DNA of 64,000 bases from Engelhardtia mirabilis (GCA_007751255.1 CP036296.1:6014001-6078000), one strand, 5' to 3'; shown: positions 50,905 to 60,243, numbered from the stretch's first letter. Program-made: numbers and translations. Notes: generated by a model from the sequence alone, not told the origin.

Positions 50905-53756
50905 ACGAAGCGCCGGAAGCCGCGGGCGCGCAGCCCGCGTACCTGGCGCTGCTGCTCGGGAGCGACGAACCGAGCCAGGCGCAGTGGGAGGCGCTCCTCG
51001 CGCGCCAGAACGGTGAGAACGAGGCCCTCGCCGACGAGCTCAAGGCCGAGCTCGACCGCACCGTGCGCCGCGATCCGCCCGCGGCCTTGGTGCTGGCAGA
51101 GCGGCTCGAGCGCCTGACGCGCGGGTTGCCCGAGCGACGCGTGCTGGGCCTGCGTGGACGCGCCGTGGCCTTCCACGCCAACGGCCGCAGCGCGGAGGCC
51201 ATCGTCGACTACCGCGCGGCCGTCGAGCTCTACGACGCCGCGGACGAGGCTCTGGAAGCCGCGCGCGTGCGTCGCAGCCTGGTCGACGTGCTGCAGATGA
51301 GCGGCAACAGCGACGCGGCCCTGGTCGAGGCCGCACGCGCTCGCCGCGTGTTCGAGGCGCGGGGTGAAGAGCGCCTCTTGGCGCAGCTCGAGTGCAATGT
51401 CGGCAACGTGTACTTTCGCCTCGATCGCTACATGGAGGCCAGCGACAGCTACCGCAGCGCCATCGCCCGCTTCGAGCGCATCGACGACGCCCTCGGGCGC
51501 GCCTTCGCGCTGATCAACCTCGGCAACGTCGAGACCAACGCCAACGATTTCGACGCGGCCCAGCACTCCTTCGCCGACGCGGAGCGGGTCTTCGCCGAAC
51601 ACGATCACCAGATCTTGGCCGCCGAGGCGCGCTACGGCTTGGCCTACCTGGCCTTCCGCCGCGGTGACTTCGCGGGCGCCGAGGCCGGACTGCGCGCTAG
51701 CCGCGCGGAATTCGAGGCGCTCGGCAAGGCCAGCGGGCCGCCGCTGTGCGACATGGACCTGGCGGAGCTGCACCTGCGCCTCGACGCCTGGCGCGACGCC
51801 CGCGACCGCGCCGAGGCCGCCGCGCTGCGCTTCGAGGAGTTGGGGATGGACTACGAGCAGGCGCGCTCGACCCTCTTCGCCGGCGTGGCGCACGCGCGTC
51901 TGAGCGCGACCGACGAGGCCGAGCGCGCCCTCGCCGCCGCCGCGCGCCTGTTCGCGCAGCTCGGCAACCGCGTGCTAGGAGCCCTGGTCGCAATCCACCG
52001 CGCCGAGCTGCACGCAGGCACCGCTCGCAGCCCCGCCCTGGCCGCGGCCCTGGTCCAGGCCCGCGACGACCTGGCGGCCAGCGGCGATCGCTTCCTGACC
52101 GACCTGGGGGAGCTGGCCCTAGCGCGCTCGCGGGTCGGGATCGGCCAACTGGACGACGCGCGCAGCGCCCTCGAGGCGCTGCTCGAGCGGCGCGGCGGGC
52201 GGCTGCCTCTGCAGAGTCTGGTGGAGATCGAGGCCTGGACCGCACTGGCGGAGGTGCATCGGCACGCGGGCGACGGGCCCGCCCAGGAGGTCGCCCTCGA
52301 GCACGCCATCGAGGCCGGTGAGGACGCCTTCGCGCGCCTTTCGATCGGCGACGCGCGCCTGGCCTTCTTCCGCGAGCGCCAGCCGGCGATCACGCGCCTC
52401 GTGGCCACGCGACTCGAGCGCCTGGGATCGGGCTACGCACGCGAGGCCGTCGAAGAGCTCGACCGCAGTCGCCAGCGTAGCCTCGACGAGGCGGACGCGC
52501 GCCGCTTCCCGCCGACGCCGGCCCTGCGCGCAGCGCGCGCCCGCCTCAACGCACTCCTGTGTCGCCAGCTCGACGCTTCAACCGGAGCCTCGGCGGAACC
52601 ATCTCGCGGTCCAGCGACGGACCTGAGCGCGGAGTTGCTGCGAGCCCAGGACGAGTTGATGGCGCTGGTTCGCGGGCTCGATCCGGAGCCGACTTCCGCG
52701 CAGCCTGTCATCCGTGGCATCGAGGTCGCGCCCCTGGACGCCGTTCCGAAGGGCGACGCGCTGCTCTACTACGTGCTCGACGGCGACGACGTCTTCGTCG
52801 TCTTCGGCGACCCGCTGCAGATCGGTGACTTGGGCGCGCGCAAGCTCGATTGCAGCGGGCACGACCTGGAGCTCTTGGCCGCAGGCCTGCGCTTTCAGAT
52901 TGGCAAGTTGCGCCTGGGTGCGGAGTACGCAGCGCGCCACGCACGCGCCCTCGAGCGCAGCGCGGCCGCGCTGCTCGACCGAATCGGCCAGCTCTTGCTG
53001 GAGCCGGCGGCCGAGGCGCTCGACGGCCGGCCGGTGACGATCGTCCCGATCGGCGTGCTGCACGAGCTGCCGATCCACGCCGCGACCTTCGACGGTCGAC
53101 CGCTGATCGCCGGCTGCGACGTCTCCTACGCGCGCAGCCTGCGCCAGCTCGCGCGGCTGCGGTCGCCGCGTGCGGTCGACGGCCATTGGCTCGCCTGCTT
53201 TTCGCCCGAGGCCGACCTGCCGGCCATCGCGCGCGAACGCGAGGCCCTGAGCGCGAGCCTCGGCGCGCGCCTGGAGCCGCGCGAACCCGACGACCTGCTC
53301 GAAGCTCTGACCGCCAAGCCATGCCGCCTACGCGCCCTGCACCTGGCGTCCCACGGCGCTTTCCAGCCGGACCACCCGCTCTTCTCCGGCCTGCGCCTGG
53401 GCGACCGCTACTTGACCGCTCTCGACCTGCGTCCGCTGGAGCTCGAGTGCGAGGTCGCGACCCTGTCGGGCTGCGAGACCGGCCGCATGGGCCGCTCGCG
53501 CTCGGACGAGTTGCACGGGCCTGCGCCTGCGCTCCTGGCCGCTGGCGCGCGCTCGGTCGTCTCGAGCCTGTGGCCGGTGATCGACGCGGACTCCGCCGAG
53601 CTGATGGACGACCTCTACCGCGGATTGGCGCAGGGTCAGCCGGTGCGCGAGGCCTACGGCACCGCGGTCCGGGAGCGCATCGTGGGCGGCTCGCGGGCCC
53701 TCGCCTGGGCGGCCTTCGTGCTCGCCGGCGACCCCCTCGCGCGTCCGGGCGCCTGA
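50901..53756 (+). CDS. TPR-CHAT caspase-like protease
   Basis: 951 residues. Residues about 55-480 are TPR-type helical repeats (AFALINLGNVETNANDFDAA, ILAAEARYGLAYLAFRRGDF). The CHAT domain covers about 640-945, with the catalytic dyad His818 (LHLASHGAF) and Cys858 (LSGCETGRM), and the end WAAFVLAGDPL. CHAT proteins are separase/caspase-related proteases with roles in bacterial defence and cell death when activated by a partner. There is no signal peptide, so it acts in the cytoplasm. Coupled by GTGA to the 201-residue protein and preceded by the sigma gene. Target unknown. Confidence 0.93.
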   Translation: MNEAPEAAGAQPAYLALLLGSDEPSQAQWEALLARQNGENEALADELKAELDRTVRRDPPAALVLAERLERLTRGLPERRVLGLRGRAVAFHANGRSAEAIVDYRAAVELYDAADEALEAARVRRSLVDVLQMSGNSDAALVEAARARRVFEARGEERLLAQLECNVGNVYFRLDRYMEASDSYRSAIARFERIDDALGRAFALINLGNVETNANDFDAAQHSFADAERVFAEHDHQILAAEARYGLAYLAFRRGDFAGAEAGLRASRAEFEALGKASGPPLCDMDLAELHLRLDAWRDARDRAEAAALRFEELGMDYEQARSTLFAGVAHARLSATDEAERALAAAARLFAQLGNRVLGALVAIHRAELHAGTARSPALAAALVQARDDLAASGDRFLTDLGELALARSRVGIGQLDDARSALEALLERRGGRLPLQSLVEIEAWTALAEVHRHAGDGPAQEVALEHAIEAGEDAFARLSIGDARLAFFRERQPAITRLVATRLERLGSGYAREAVEELDRSRQRSLDEADARRFPPTPALRAARARLNALLCRQLDASTGASAEPSRGPATDLSAELLRAQDELMALVRGLDPEPTSAQPVIRGIEVAPLDAVPKGDALLYYVLDGDDVFVVFGDPLQIGDLGARKLDCSGHDLELLAAGLRFQIGKLRLGAEYAARHARALERSAAALLDRIGQLLLEPAAEALDGRPVTIVPIGVLHELPIHAATFDGRPLIAGCDVSYARSLRQLARLRSPRAVDGHWLACFSPEADLPAIAREREALSASLGARLEPREPDDLLEALTAKPCRLRALHLASHGAFQPDHPLFSGLRLGDRYLTALDLRPLELECEVATLSGCETGRMGRSRSDELHGPAPALLAAGARSVVSSLWPVIDADSAELMDDLYRGLAQGQPVREAYGTAVRERIVGGSRALAWAAFVLAGDPLARPGA

Positions 53757-53781
53757 GGCGGAAGCGGGGCCCCGCGCGATT

Positions 53782-53799
53782 TCCGCCAGAAAAGGCGGA
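53782..53799. terminator. Hairpin after the CHAT gene
   Basis: TCCGCC (53782-53787), loop AGAAAA, GGCGGA (53794-53799), 25 bp past the CHAT stop. Other GC-rich inverted sequence (GCGGGGCCCCGC) lies just before it. No T-tract. It marks a likely boundary between the protease operon and the ABC operon. Confidence 0.4.
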
Positions 53800-53874
53800 G
53801 GATCCGGGGGCCCCGGGTCATGGACTCTCGCGACCGAAGTCCACGCCTCCCCCCTCCACGCACCGCCACCTGCC

Positions 53875-54810
53875 GTGATCGAAGTCGAGCACCTGCGAAA
53901 GACCTTCGGCGCCAACGTCGCCGTCGACGACGTCAGCTTCACCGCCCGGCCGGGCCGAGTGTTCGGCCTCTTGGGGCCCAACGGCGCCGGCAAGTCGACC
54001 ACCATCGGCAGCCTGTGCGGGTTGGTGCGTCCCGACGGCGGCTCGGCGCGGCTGTGCGGGCGCGACGTGACCGCGGGAGCCTCGGCGCGCGAGGGGCTCG
54101 GGCTCGTGCCCCAGGACCTGGCCCTGTACGAGGAGCTGACCGCGCCCGAGAACCTGCGCTTCTTCGGCGCGGCCCAGGGCCTGCGCGGGGCGGAGTTGGA
54201 ACGGCGCGTGGCCCAGGTCCTCGCGCGCGTCGGCCTGGCGGACCGCGCCAAGGAGCCGGTCTCGCGCTACTCCGGCGGCATGAAGCGGCGGCTCAACTTC
54301 GCCTGCGGCGTGGTGCACGGGCCGCGGGTGCTGCTGCTCGACGAGCCCACCGTGGGCATCGATCCCCAGAGCCGCGTGGCCCTGCTCGACCTGGTGCGCG
54401 AGGAGGCGGCGGTGGGCTCGACGGTGCTCTACACCACCCACTACATGGAGGAGGCCGAGGCCCTGTGCGACGACCTCGCGATCGTCGACCACGGGCGCGT
54501 GATCGCCAGCGGCACCCTCGACGAGCTGCGCGCGCGGGTCGGCGAGCGCGACCTCTTGCACCTGGACGGGACCTTCGACGGGGACGCGGTGCGCGCGGCC
54601 TTCGCGGCCCTGGAGTCCCTGGCGGATGTCGAGGTCGTCGGCGCCGACGCGGAGCTGGTAGCCCTGGCCGCGCCGCGCGCCAACGAGCGCCTGCCCGAGC
54701 TGTTCGCCGTGGTGCAGGGCGCCGGCGGCACGATCCGGGCCACGACCCTGCGGCGCCCGAGCCTCGAGAACCTGTTCATCGAGCTGACCGGTCGGGAGTA
54801 CCGGGAGTAA
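53875..54810 (+). CDS. ABC-2 type transporter, ATP-binding subunit
   Basis: 311 residues from GTG 53875. One NBD with Walker [10 protein letters not shown], signature YSGGMKRRL, Walker [13 protein letters not shown] and H-loop [10 protein letters not shown], all intact, followed by the C-terminal extension usual for the CcmA/DRR-type group. It energises export together with the next two membrane proteins. The typical cargo of such systems is drugs, lipids or polysaccharide, but the substrate here cannot be told. First gene of the operon; a GTG start follows 2 bp after its stop. Confidence 0.93.
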   Translation: MIEVEHLRKTFGANVAVDDVSFTARPGRVFGLLGPNGAGKSTTIGSLCGLVRPDGGSARLCGRDVTAGASAREGLGLVPQDLALYEELTAPENLRFFGAAQGLRGAELERRVAQVLARVGLADRAKEPVSRYSGGMKRRLNFACGVVHGPRVLLLDEPTVGIDPQSRVALLDLVREEAAVGSTVLYTTHYMEEAEALCDDLAIVDHGRVIASGTLDELRARVGERDLLHLDGTFDGDAVRAAFAALESLADVEVVGADAELVALAAPRANERLPELFAVVQGAGGTIRATTLRRPSLENLFIELTGREYRE

Positions 54811-54812
54811 CC

Positions 54813-56072
54813 GTGTACGTGCTCCTCGTCGCCGCGCACGAGCTGCGCCGGCGCCTGCGCGACCCGCTGGCGCTGCTGTTGATGGCGGCGGTGCCCCTGG
54901 GCATCGCGGTGGTGCTGCGCTTCGCCTTCGGCGGCACGGGCGAGGACGCGACGACGCCGGTGGCCGAGGTGCTGGTGCTCGACCGCGACCAGAGCCTGGT
55001 GTCGAGCCTGCTGCTGGGGGCCCTGGGCCAGGCGGGCGACAAGATGCCGATCTCGACCGAGGTGGTCACCGACGAGGACCAGGCGCGGCGGCGCATGGAC
55101 CGCGGTGACGCAACGGCGCTCTTGATCATCCCCGAGAGCTTCGACCGGGCGCTCTTGCTGGAGGAGCCGGCGACGCTCGAGTTGGTGGTCAATCCCTCCC
55201 AACGCGTCCTGCCGAAGATCGTCGAGGAGTCCCTGGCGATGCTGGTCGAGGCGCACTTCTACGTGCACCGCGTGGCGGGCTCGACCCTGGCGCGCTTCGG
55301 CGACGGGCCACAGGACGCGTCGGTCTATCCGAACGAGGACATCGCCGCCGTGGCGGTCGAGTTCAACGAGCTCGGCGCGCGCCTGGCCGAGTGGATCGAC
55401 CCGCCGCGGATCGAGCTCGACGTGGTGGTCGAGGGCGACAAGGACGATAGCGGCGAGGCGAGCGCGACCGCCCTCGACACCGGCGGCGTGGTGATGGCGT
55501 CGATCCTGGCCATGACCCTGATCTTCGCGGCCCTGGGCCTGTCCGAGGACCTGTGGGTCGAGAAGAAGTCCGGCACTCTGCGGCGGGCCCAGGCGGCCCC
55601 GCGGCCCCTGGCCGGTTGGCTGGGCGGCAAGCTGCTCGCCCACGGGGCGCTCTTCGCGGCGCTGACCACCGGAGGGATGCTGGCGGCGCGTCTGGGCTTC
55701 AGCGTCCACTTCACCGGCGAGCTGCTGGCGCTGGCTTGGCTGACGACGTCGACCACGGTCTTCGTGACCCTCCTGCTCGTGGCCCAGTCGATGGCGCGCA
55801 CCCAGCGCGCCGGCACCATCGTCGCGAGCCTGTTCGTGTACCCGCTCCTGATGATCGGCGGCGCCTTCTTCCCGCTCGAGGCCATGCCCGACGGCCTGGC
55901 CGCGATCGGCGTGCGCACGCCGGTGGGCTGGGCCCTGGTGCGCTTCAAGTCGATCCTCGCGGGCAGCGCGGAGGCGGGTTCTCTGCTGGTCGACTTCAGC
56001 CTCGTGCTCGCCGTCGGCGCCCTGCTCTTCGTCGTCGCCCTGCGACGCCTGCCCGGATTCTCCGCCCGATGA
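54813..56072 (+). CDS. ABC-2 type transporter, permease subunit 1
   Basis: 419 residues from GTG 54813 with GGGAG five bases upstream. One N-terminal helix (LALLLMAAVPLGIAVVLRFAF), a soluble extracytoplasmic domain of about 190 residues (TTPVAEVLVLDRDQSLVSSL onwards), then about five helices in the C-terminal part (SILAMTLIFAALGLSEDLWV, VFVTLLLVAQSMART, IVASLFVYPLLMIGGAFFPL). This is the ABC2_membrane_3 layout. The ATG of the next permease overlaps its TGA. Confidence 0.9.
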   Translation: MYVLLVAAHELRRRLRDPLALLLMAAVPLGIAVVLRFAFGGTGEDATTPVAEVLVLDRDQSLVSSLLLGALGQAGDKMPISTEVVTDEDQARRRMDRGDATALLIIPESFDRALLLEEPATLELVVNPSQRVLPKIVEESLAMLVEAHFYVHRVAGSTLARFGDGPQDASVYPNEDIAAVAVEFNELGARLAEWIDPPRIELDVVVEGDKDDSGEASATALDTGGVVMASILAMTLIFAALGLSEDLWVEKKSGTLRRAQAAPRPLAGWLGGKLLAHGALFAALTTGGMLAARLGFSVHFTGELLALAWLTTSTTVFVTLLLVAQSMARTQRAGTIVASLFVYPLLMIGGAFFPLEAMPDGLAAIGVRTPVGWALVRFKSILAGSAEAGSLLVDFSLVLAVGALLFVVALRRLPGFSAR

Positions 56073-57241
56073 GCGCCCCCATGCCCAGCCGCAGTTTCCT
56101 GAGCAGTGCCTGGCTCGTGGCCTGGCACGACCTGCGCCTGAACCTGCGTCAGAAGGAGACCCTGCTGTGGACCTTCCTGATGCCGGCGCTGTTCTTCTGG
56201 TTCATCGGCACCGTCACCAGCGGCTTTGGCGGCGCCGACGCGGGGCCCTCGATCGCCCTGCGCAGCGGCGCGGACGCCGGCTTCATCGAGGGCGAACTGG
56301 CGGCGCGACTCACGGACGGCGGTGCGACGGTTGTCTACCCCGACGACGACCCCGAGGGCACGGCCTTCGAGGACTACCGCCGCCGCATCGAGCTCCCCGA
56401 GCACTTGACCGAGCGGGTCCTGTCCGGCGAGTCGGTCGCGCTGACCTTCCGTCGCCGCGAGGCCGGCCTGGGCGCCAGCCTCGACGCGTTCACCGTGCGG
56501 CGCGCGACCTACGGCGTACTCGCGGACCTGATCACCCTGGCCGCCACCGGCGCCGAGATCAACGCCGCGTCGATGCAGGCCCTGCGGACGCAGGAGCGCG
56601 CCCTGAAGGTCGAGGTGTCGACGGCGGGCAACCTCGAACGGGTCCCCTCCGGCTTCCAGCAGGCAGTGCCGGGGACGATGGTCATGTTCACCCTAGTGGT
56701 GCTGTTGACATCCGGCGCGTCGATCCTGATCGGCGAGCGCAAGTCCGGCGCCCTGTTGCGTCTGGCCGCCGCGCCGATCCCGCGCGGCTCGGTGGTGCTC
56801 GGCAAGTGGTTCGGCAACCTGATGCTGGGCGGGATCCAGGTCAGCTTCGCGGTGCTCTTGGGCACCTTCGCCTTCGGTGTGCAGTGGGGCCCCGAGCCCC
56901 TGGCCCTGGCCGCCGTGCTGGCGGCCTACGCGGGCATGATCGCGGCGATCGCGATCTTGCTCGGCAACCTCGCGCGCTCGGAGGGTCAGGCGGTGGGCCT
57001 GGCGGTGGTGGCCGGCAACGTGCTCGGCGCGCTCGGCGGCTGCTGGTGGCCGATCGAGGTCACGCCGAAGGCCATGCAGAGCCTGGCGATGTTCCTGCCC
57101 ACCGGTTGGACGATGGACGCCCTGCACCGGCTGATGGCATTCGGGCAGCCGGCGGTGTCGGTGGTCCCGCACGTGGCGGGTATGACCCTGGCGACGCTCC
57201 TGTGCGGTTGGCTCGCGGCGAAGACCTTCAGGTTCGCGTGA
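56069..57241 (+). CDS. ABC-2 type transporter, permease subunit 2
   Basis: 390 residues, start ATG in an ATGA overlap. Same layout as subunit 1: N-terminal helix (TLLWTFLMPALFFWFIGTV), large soluble domain, then helices (VMFTLVVLLTSGASILIG, IQVSFAVLLGTFAFGV, AIAILLGNLARSEGQAVGLA). The shared layout and ABC-2 motifs (ERKSGALLRLAAAPIPRG) show that both permeases derive from one ancestor and form a heterodimer with the ATPase. A hairpin region follows directly. Confidence 0.9.
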   Translation: MSAPMPSRSFLSSAWLVAWHDLRLNLRQKETLLWTFLMPALFFWFIGTVTSGFGGADAGPSIALRSGADAGFIEGELAARLTDGGATVVYPDDDPEGTAFEDYRRRIELPEHLTERVLSGESVALTFRRREAGLGASLDAFTVRRATYGVLADLITLAATGAEINAASMQALRTQERALKVEVSTAGNLERVPSGFQQAVPGTMVMFTLVVLLTSGASILIGERKSGALLRLAAAPIPRGSVVLGKWFGNLMLGGIQVSFAVLLGTFAFGVQWGPEPLALAAVLAAYAGMIAAIAILLGNLARSEGQAVGLAVVAGNVLGALGGCWWPIEVTPKAMQSLAMFLPTGWTMDALHRLMAFGQPAVSVVPHVAGMTLATLLCGWLAAKTFRFA

Positions 57242-57244
57242 GCG

Positions 57245-57293
57245 CCGAGTAGGCGTTCGTACGGTGCCAGGCACAAAACCGCCGCCTACTCGG
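57245..57293. repeat. Single copy of the 39-bp repeat unit with flanking inverted ends
   Basis: 57250-57288 is identical to the 39-bp outer arm of the 44-kb palindrome. Here it is not mirrored; instead its ends plus 5 flanking bases make an 11-bp inverted repeat CCGAGTAGGCG (57245-57255) / CGCCTACTCGG (57283-57293). It starts 4 bp after a stop codon, in the space between convergent genes. Confidence 0.95.
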
Positions 57294-57305
57294 AGGCACG
57301 GGGGT

Positions 57306-57354
57306 GGGGGGCGGCAACAACATGGTGCCGCACACCGCATAGCTGCCGCCCCCC
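57306..57354. terminator. GC-rich hairpin between convergent genes
   Basis: GGGGGGCGGCA (57306-57316) pairs perfectly with TGCCGCCCCCC (57344-57354), 11 bp, around a 27-nt loop that can fold further. It lies 9 bp from the stop of the minus-strand gene at 57363 and follows the ABC operon, so it may stop transcription from both sides. Confidence 0.5.
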
Positions 57355-57362
57355 CGACAGAC

Positions 57363-58403
57363 CTACTCCCCGTCGTCCTCGATCACCTGCTCGACGGTGA
57401 TCGCGAGGCTGAGCTGCCCCTCTTGCACGTTGGTCATCACCATCTCGCCGCGGCCGGTGCTGCGGATCGTGGTCGACTCGATGCCGACCGTTCCGCCGCA
57501 CTCGAAGTGCACCGGGTGCCTGCCGTCCAGCAGGAAGAGCAGCTCACCCTCGAGGTTGGCCGTGACCGAGCCTTCGGTGCTCGACTCGCCACCGCCTCCA
57601 CCGGGACCGCCGCGACCGCCGCGGGCCGGCGGGTCGCCGGAGCCCTCGGCCTCGAAGGTCAGGCGCGCGGCGGGGCCCCAGTCCGAGTCGACCGACGCCT
57701 CGGCAAAGGTGACCTCGACGTCCCAGTCCAATCCAAGCAGGGCGTCGATGCCACCGCTGCGTCCGCCGCGGAAGCCGCCGCGCCGGCCACCGCCGCGACC
57801 ACCTTCTTCCGACTCTTCCGGCGGCGCGGGTGGAAACAGGGTCGCCTCGAGGTCGAGGCCCAGGGCCTGCAGGAACAGCTCGCCGTCCAACTCCCACGTG
57901 GCGTCCGGCTCGACCTCGCCGGCGGGCAGGAAGTTGTCGAGGGCCAGGCCGAAGGTGAAGGCGTCCAGGCCCTCCTCCTCCACGTCGCCGTCGATCACCT
58001 CGGCCACGGGCGTGCCGTCCTCCATGCGCCACTCGATCTCGGCGCCCTCGAAGGGCGACTCGGCGGTGGTCTCCATCTCGTTCTCGCCGAAGCGCATCAG
58101 GCCCTCACCGGCGACCTCGCCGAAGACGCGGCGCACGGCGGTGGGCTCGCCGGCGGCGTGCTCGAGGATCGTGTGGGTGAAGGACACGGCGCGCACGTCT
58201 TCCGAGCCACCGCCGCCCATGCCGCCGCGCTCCACGGGCTCGCCGTCGATCTCCATCGACGATTCGAGGGTCTCGAGGCTGAAGGAACGCTCGGAGGAGA
58301 CCTTCCAGGTCACCTTGCGGGCGTAGTCGGTGGAGAGTTCGGTCGGGGCGTCGAACAGCAAGGCGGCCGAGGCCAGCCCGAGGGGCAGGGCGAGGCGGAT
58401 CAT
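57363..58403 (-). CDS. Exported hypothetical protein with Gly/Arg-rich insert
   Basis: 346 residues from ATG 58403. Short signal peptide (IRLALPLGLASAALLFDA), then beta-rich segments (VTWKVSSERSFSLETLESSM, AVSFTHTILEHAAGEPTAVR) and a negative central part. Two low-complexity stretches stand out: around residues 205-225 (GGRGGGRRGGFRGGRSGG) and around 265-285 (ARGGRGGPGGGGGESS). The C-terminal strand pattern (GRGEMVMTNVQEGQLSLAIT) suggests a lipid-binding or barrel-like fold but I recognise no family. The upstream frame to 58511 is not coding. Divergent from the FG-GAP gene at 58604. Confidence 0.75.
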   Translation of the reverse strand: MIRLALPLGLASAALLFDAPTELSTDYARKVTWKVSSERSFSLETLESSMEIDGEPVERGGMGGGGSEDVRAVSFTHTILEHAAGEPTAVRRVFGEVAGEGLMRFGENEMETTAESPFEGAEIEWRMEDGTPVAEVIDGDVEEEGLDAFTFGLALDNFLPAGEVEPDATWELDGELFLQALGLDLEATLFPPAPPEESEEGGRGGGRRGGFRGGRSGGIDALLGLDWDVEVTFAEASVDSDWGPAARLTFEAEGSGDPPARGGRGGPGGGGGESSTEGSVTANLEGELLFLLDGRHPVHFECGGTVGIESTTIRSTGRGEMVMTNVQEGQLSLAITVEQVIEDDGE

Positions 58404-58603
58404 CGTGGGTACCGGGGGTCGGGTTACGGGTCTGGGGCAGGGCCCCGGGGAGACAACCGTAGAGCACCGGAGACGTTCCGCTGGCGCCGGAAATTCCGCG
58501 GCCACGCGCACAGGGCCGGAGCACCCCGTGGATCACGCTCGCGCAGCTGCGCGGCCTTGGGCATCGACCCCGAACCTCGAGGGGGGGGGCTAGACTCGGG
58601 AGC

Positions 58604-60202
58604 ATGAAACTCTCCATTGCATTCGTAGTCGCCGTCGCCGCTCCGGCAGCAGGCGCCCAAGTCGCTCTGCCGACCGATTTCATCACTCCCCCCTCTCAGC
58701 CGAACGGAGACTACTTCGGCGGCGACCTCGACCTCGACGGCGGCGTCCTCGCGGTCGGCGCCCGCAACGATTCGGCCCTGGTACCGAGCGCTGGTTCGGC
58801 GTCGGTCTTCGAGCGCAGCCCCGGCGGAGGCTGGGTCTTCGCCGCCCGACTCGATCCGCCTTCGCCCTCGAACCTCGGGTTCTTCGGCTCCGTCGTCGCC
58901 GTGTCGGGTGACCAGGTGCTGGTCGCCTCGCACCGGGACGACACCGTGGGCCTCGACGAGGGCGCGGTCTTCGTCTTCGAGAGGCAGACCGACGGAACTT
59001 GGCCCCTGGTCCAGACCCTGCTCCCGCCGGACTCCGCGCTCACGACCGAGTTCGGTCGGGCCATGGACGCGACCGGCGACCGACTGGTGATCGCGGCGCA
59101 GACCGCCAACTACCAGGTCTCTCCCAACCTGACCTACCTCTACGCCCGACAGGGTGACGGGACCTGGGCGCAGGAACACACGATCGTCGAAGGCCGCAAC
59201 GACGTGCTGGGGGTCGAGTTCTCCGGCGACGGCGGCCTGCTGGCGGCTTCCTGGGCGGACATCGACTTCCTCTCCTCGACCGAGACGGTCTTCGTCTACA
59301 AGCGCGAGCCCGGTGGCAACTGGACGCACTTCTCCGACATGACGATCGCCGCCTTCTCGCCCACCAACGACGACTTCGGCCGCGGCCTCGCCTTCCTGCC
59401 GGAAGCGGGCGAGCAGCGGCTGTTCATCGGCGCGCCCGGCTACGGCAAGGGGACCGTGTTCGTCTACCGGATCGAGCCCAATGGCCAGATGACCCAGCTC
59501 GACACGTTCACGGGCCTCGGCAGCAACCGCTTCGGCTACGAGATCGTGGCCACCCCCGATCGCGTCTACGTCGGCGATCCCGCGCCGGAGCTGCAGCAAG
59601 TGGCGAAGGGCCAGGTCTACATCGTCGAGCGCACCGGACCGACGAACTGGGCGGAGGCGCTGCAGCTCGCCTACACCCCGGTGGATCCGGGCGACGGCGC
59701 AGGCTTCGGACGCAGCCTGGCCCTCGACGGCTCCGAGTTGCTGGTTGGCCGCGCAGGGGTCGGGCCCGTCCAGGCCACGGCGCCGGGCGCCGTCGCGCGC
59801 TTCGCCGACGTGCGCCTGCTGCACCGCGAGATCGAGATCTCGGTCTCGGACGGCGGCACCCAAGAGCTGTTCCTGGCCCACGGCGCGGACCTCGGCGGAC
59901 GACCCTACCTGGTCCTCGGCACCCTCTCCGGGACCGCGCCGGGTCTGCCCCTGCCGGGCGCCATCCACCTGCCGCTCAACCCCGACGCCTACACCGACTT
60001 GACGCTCGCGGGCGCCGGGCCGCTCACGGGCGCGATCGGCATTCTCAAGCTCAATGGAAGGGCTGATGTCACCCTGACCCTGCCCCCGGCCAGCGACCCG
60101 GCCCTGGTGGGTCTCGTGGCGCACCACGCATCGGTGGTCCTCGGCCTGAACCAGACCCTCGCGGCGGTCGGCGGCCCGGCGCCGCTGACGCTGGTGCCCT
60201 GA
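58604..60202 (+). CDS. Secreted FG-GAP protein with shared C-terminal domain
   Basis: 532 residues. Signal peptide LSIAFVVAVAAPAAGAQ, then about seven FG-GAP type repeats (GDYFGGDLDLDGGVLAVGAR, FGFGS-like GFFGSVVAVSGDQVLVAS, GRAMDATGDRLVIAA, GRSLALDGSELLVGRAG). They lack the calcium DxDxDG loops of the 38-kb protein. From about residue 410 the C-terminal domain starts (EISVSDGGTQELFLAHG) and has DPALVGLVAHHASVVLGLNQ, matching the other shared ends. A run of nine G lies 14 bp upstream of the start. Probably a cell-surface binding protein. Confidence 0.86.
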   Translation: MKLSIAFVVAVAAPAAGAQVALPTDFITPPSQPNGDYFGGDLDLDGGVLAVGARNDSALVPSAGSASVFERSPGGGWVFAARLDPPSPSNLGFFGSVVAVSGDQVLVASHRDDTVGLDEGAVFVFERQTDGTWPLVQTLLPPDSALTTEFGRAMDATGDRLVIAAQTANYQVSPNLTYLYARQGDGTWAQEHTIVEGRNDVLGVEFSGDGGLLAASWADIDFLSSTETVFVYKREPGGNWTHFSDMTIAAFSPTNDDFGRGLAFLPEAGEQRLFIGAPGYGKGTVFVYRIEPNGQMTQLDTFTGLGSNRFGYEIVATPDRVYVGDPAPELQQVAKGQVYIVERTGPTNWAEALQLAYTPVDPGDGAGFGRSLALDGSELLVGRAGVGPVQATAPGAVARFADVRLLHREIEISVSDGGTQELFLAHGADLGGRPYLVLGTLSGTAPGLPLPGAIHLPLNPDAYTDLTLAGAGPLTGAIGILKLNGRADVTLTLPPASDPALVGLVAHHASVVLGLNQTLAAVGGPAPLTLVP

Positions 60203-60243
60203 TCCGATGCAGGCTGGCGGCGCGGTAGCGCTAGGATCGGCGT

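Noticed and set aside
50901-53756. Type III-E CRISPR (craspase) protease
   Set aside because: The protein is TPR-CHAT, but no gRAMP effector, repeat array or other cas gene is in the window.
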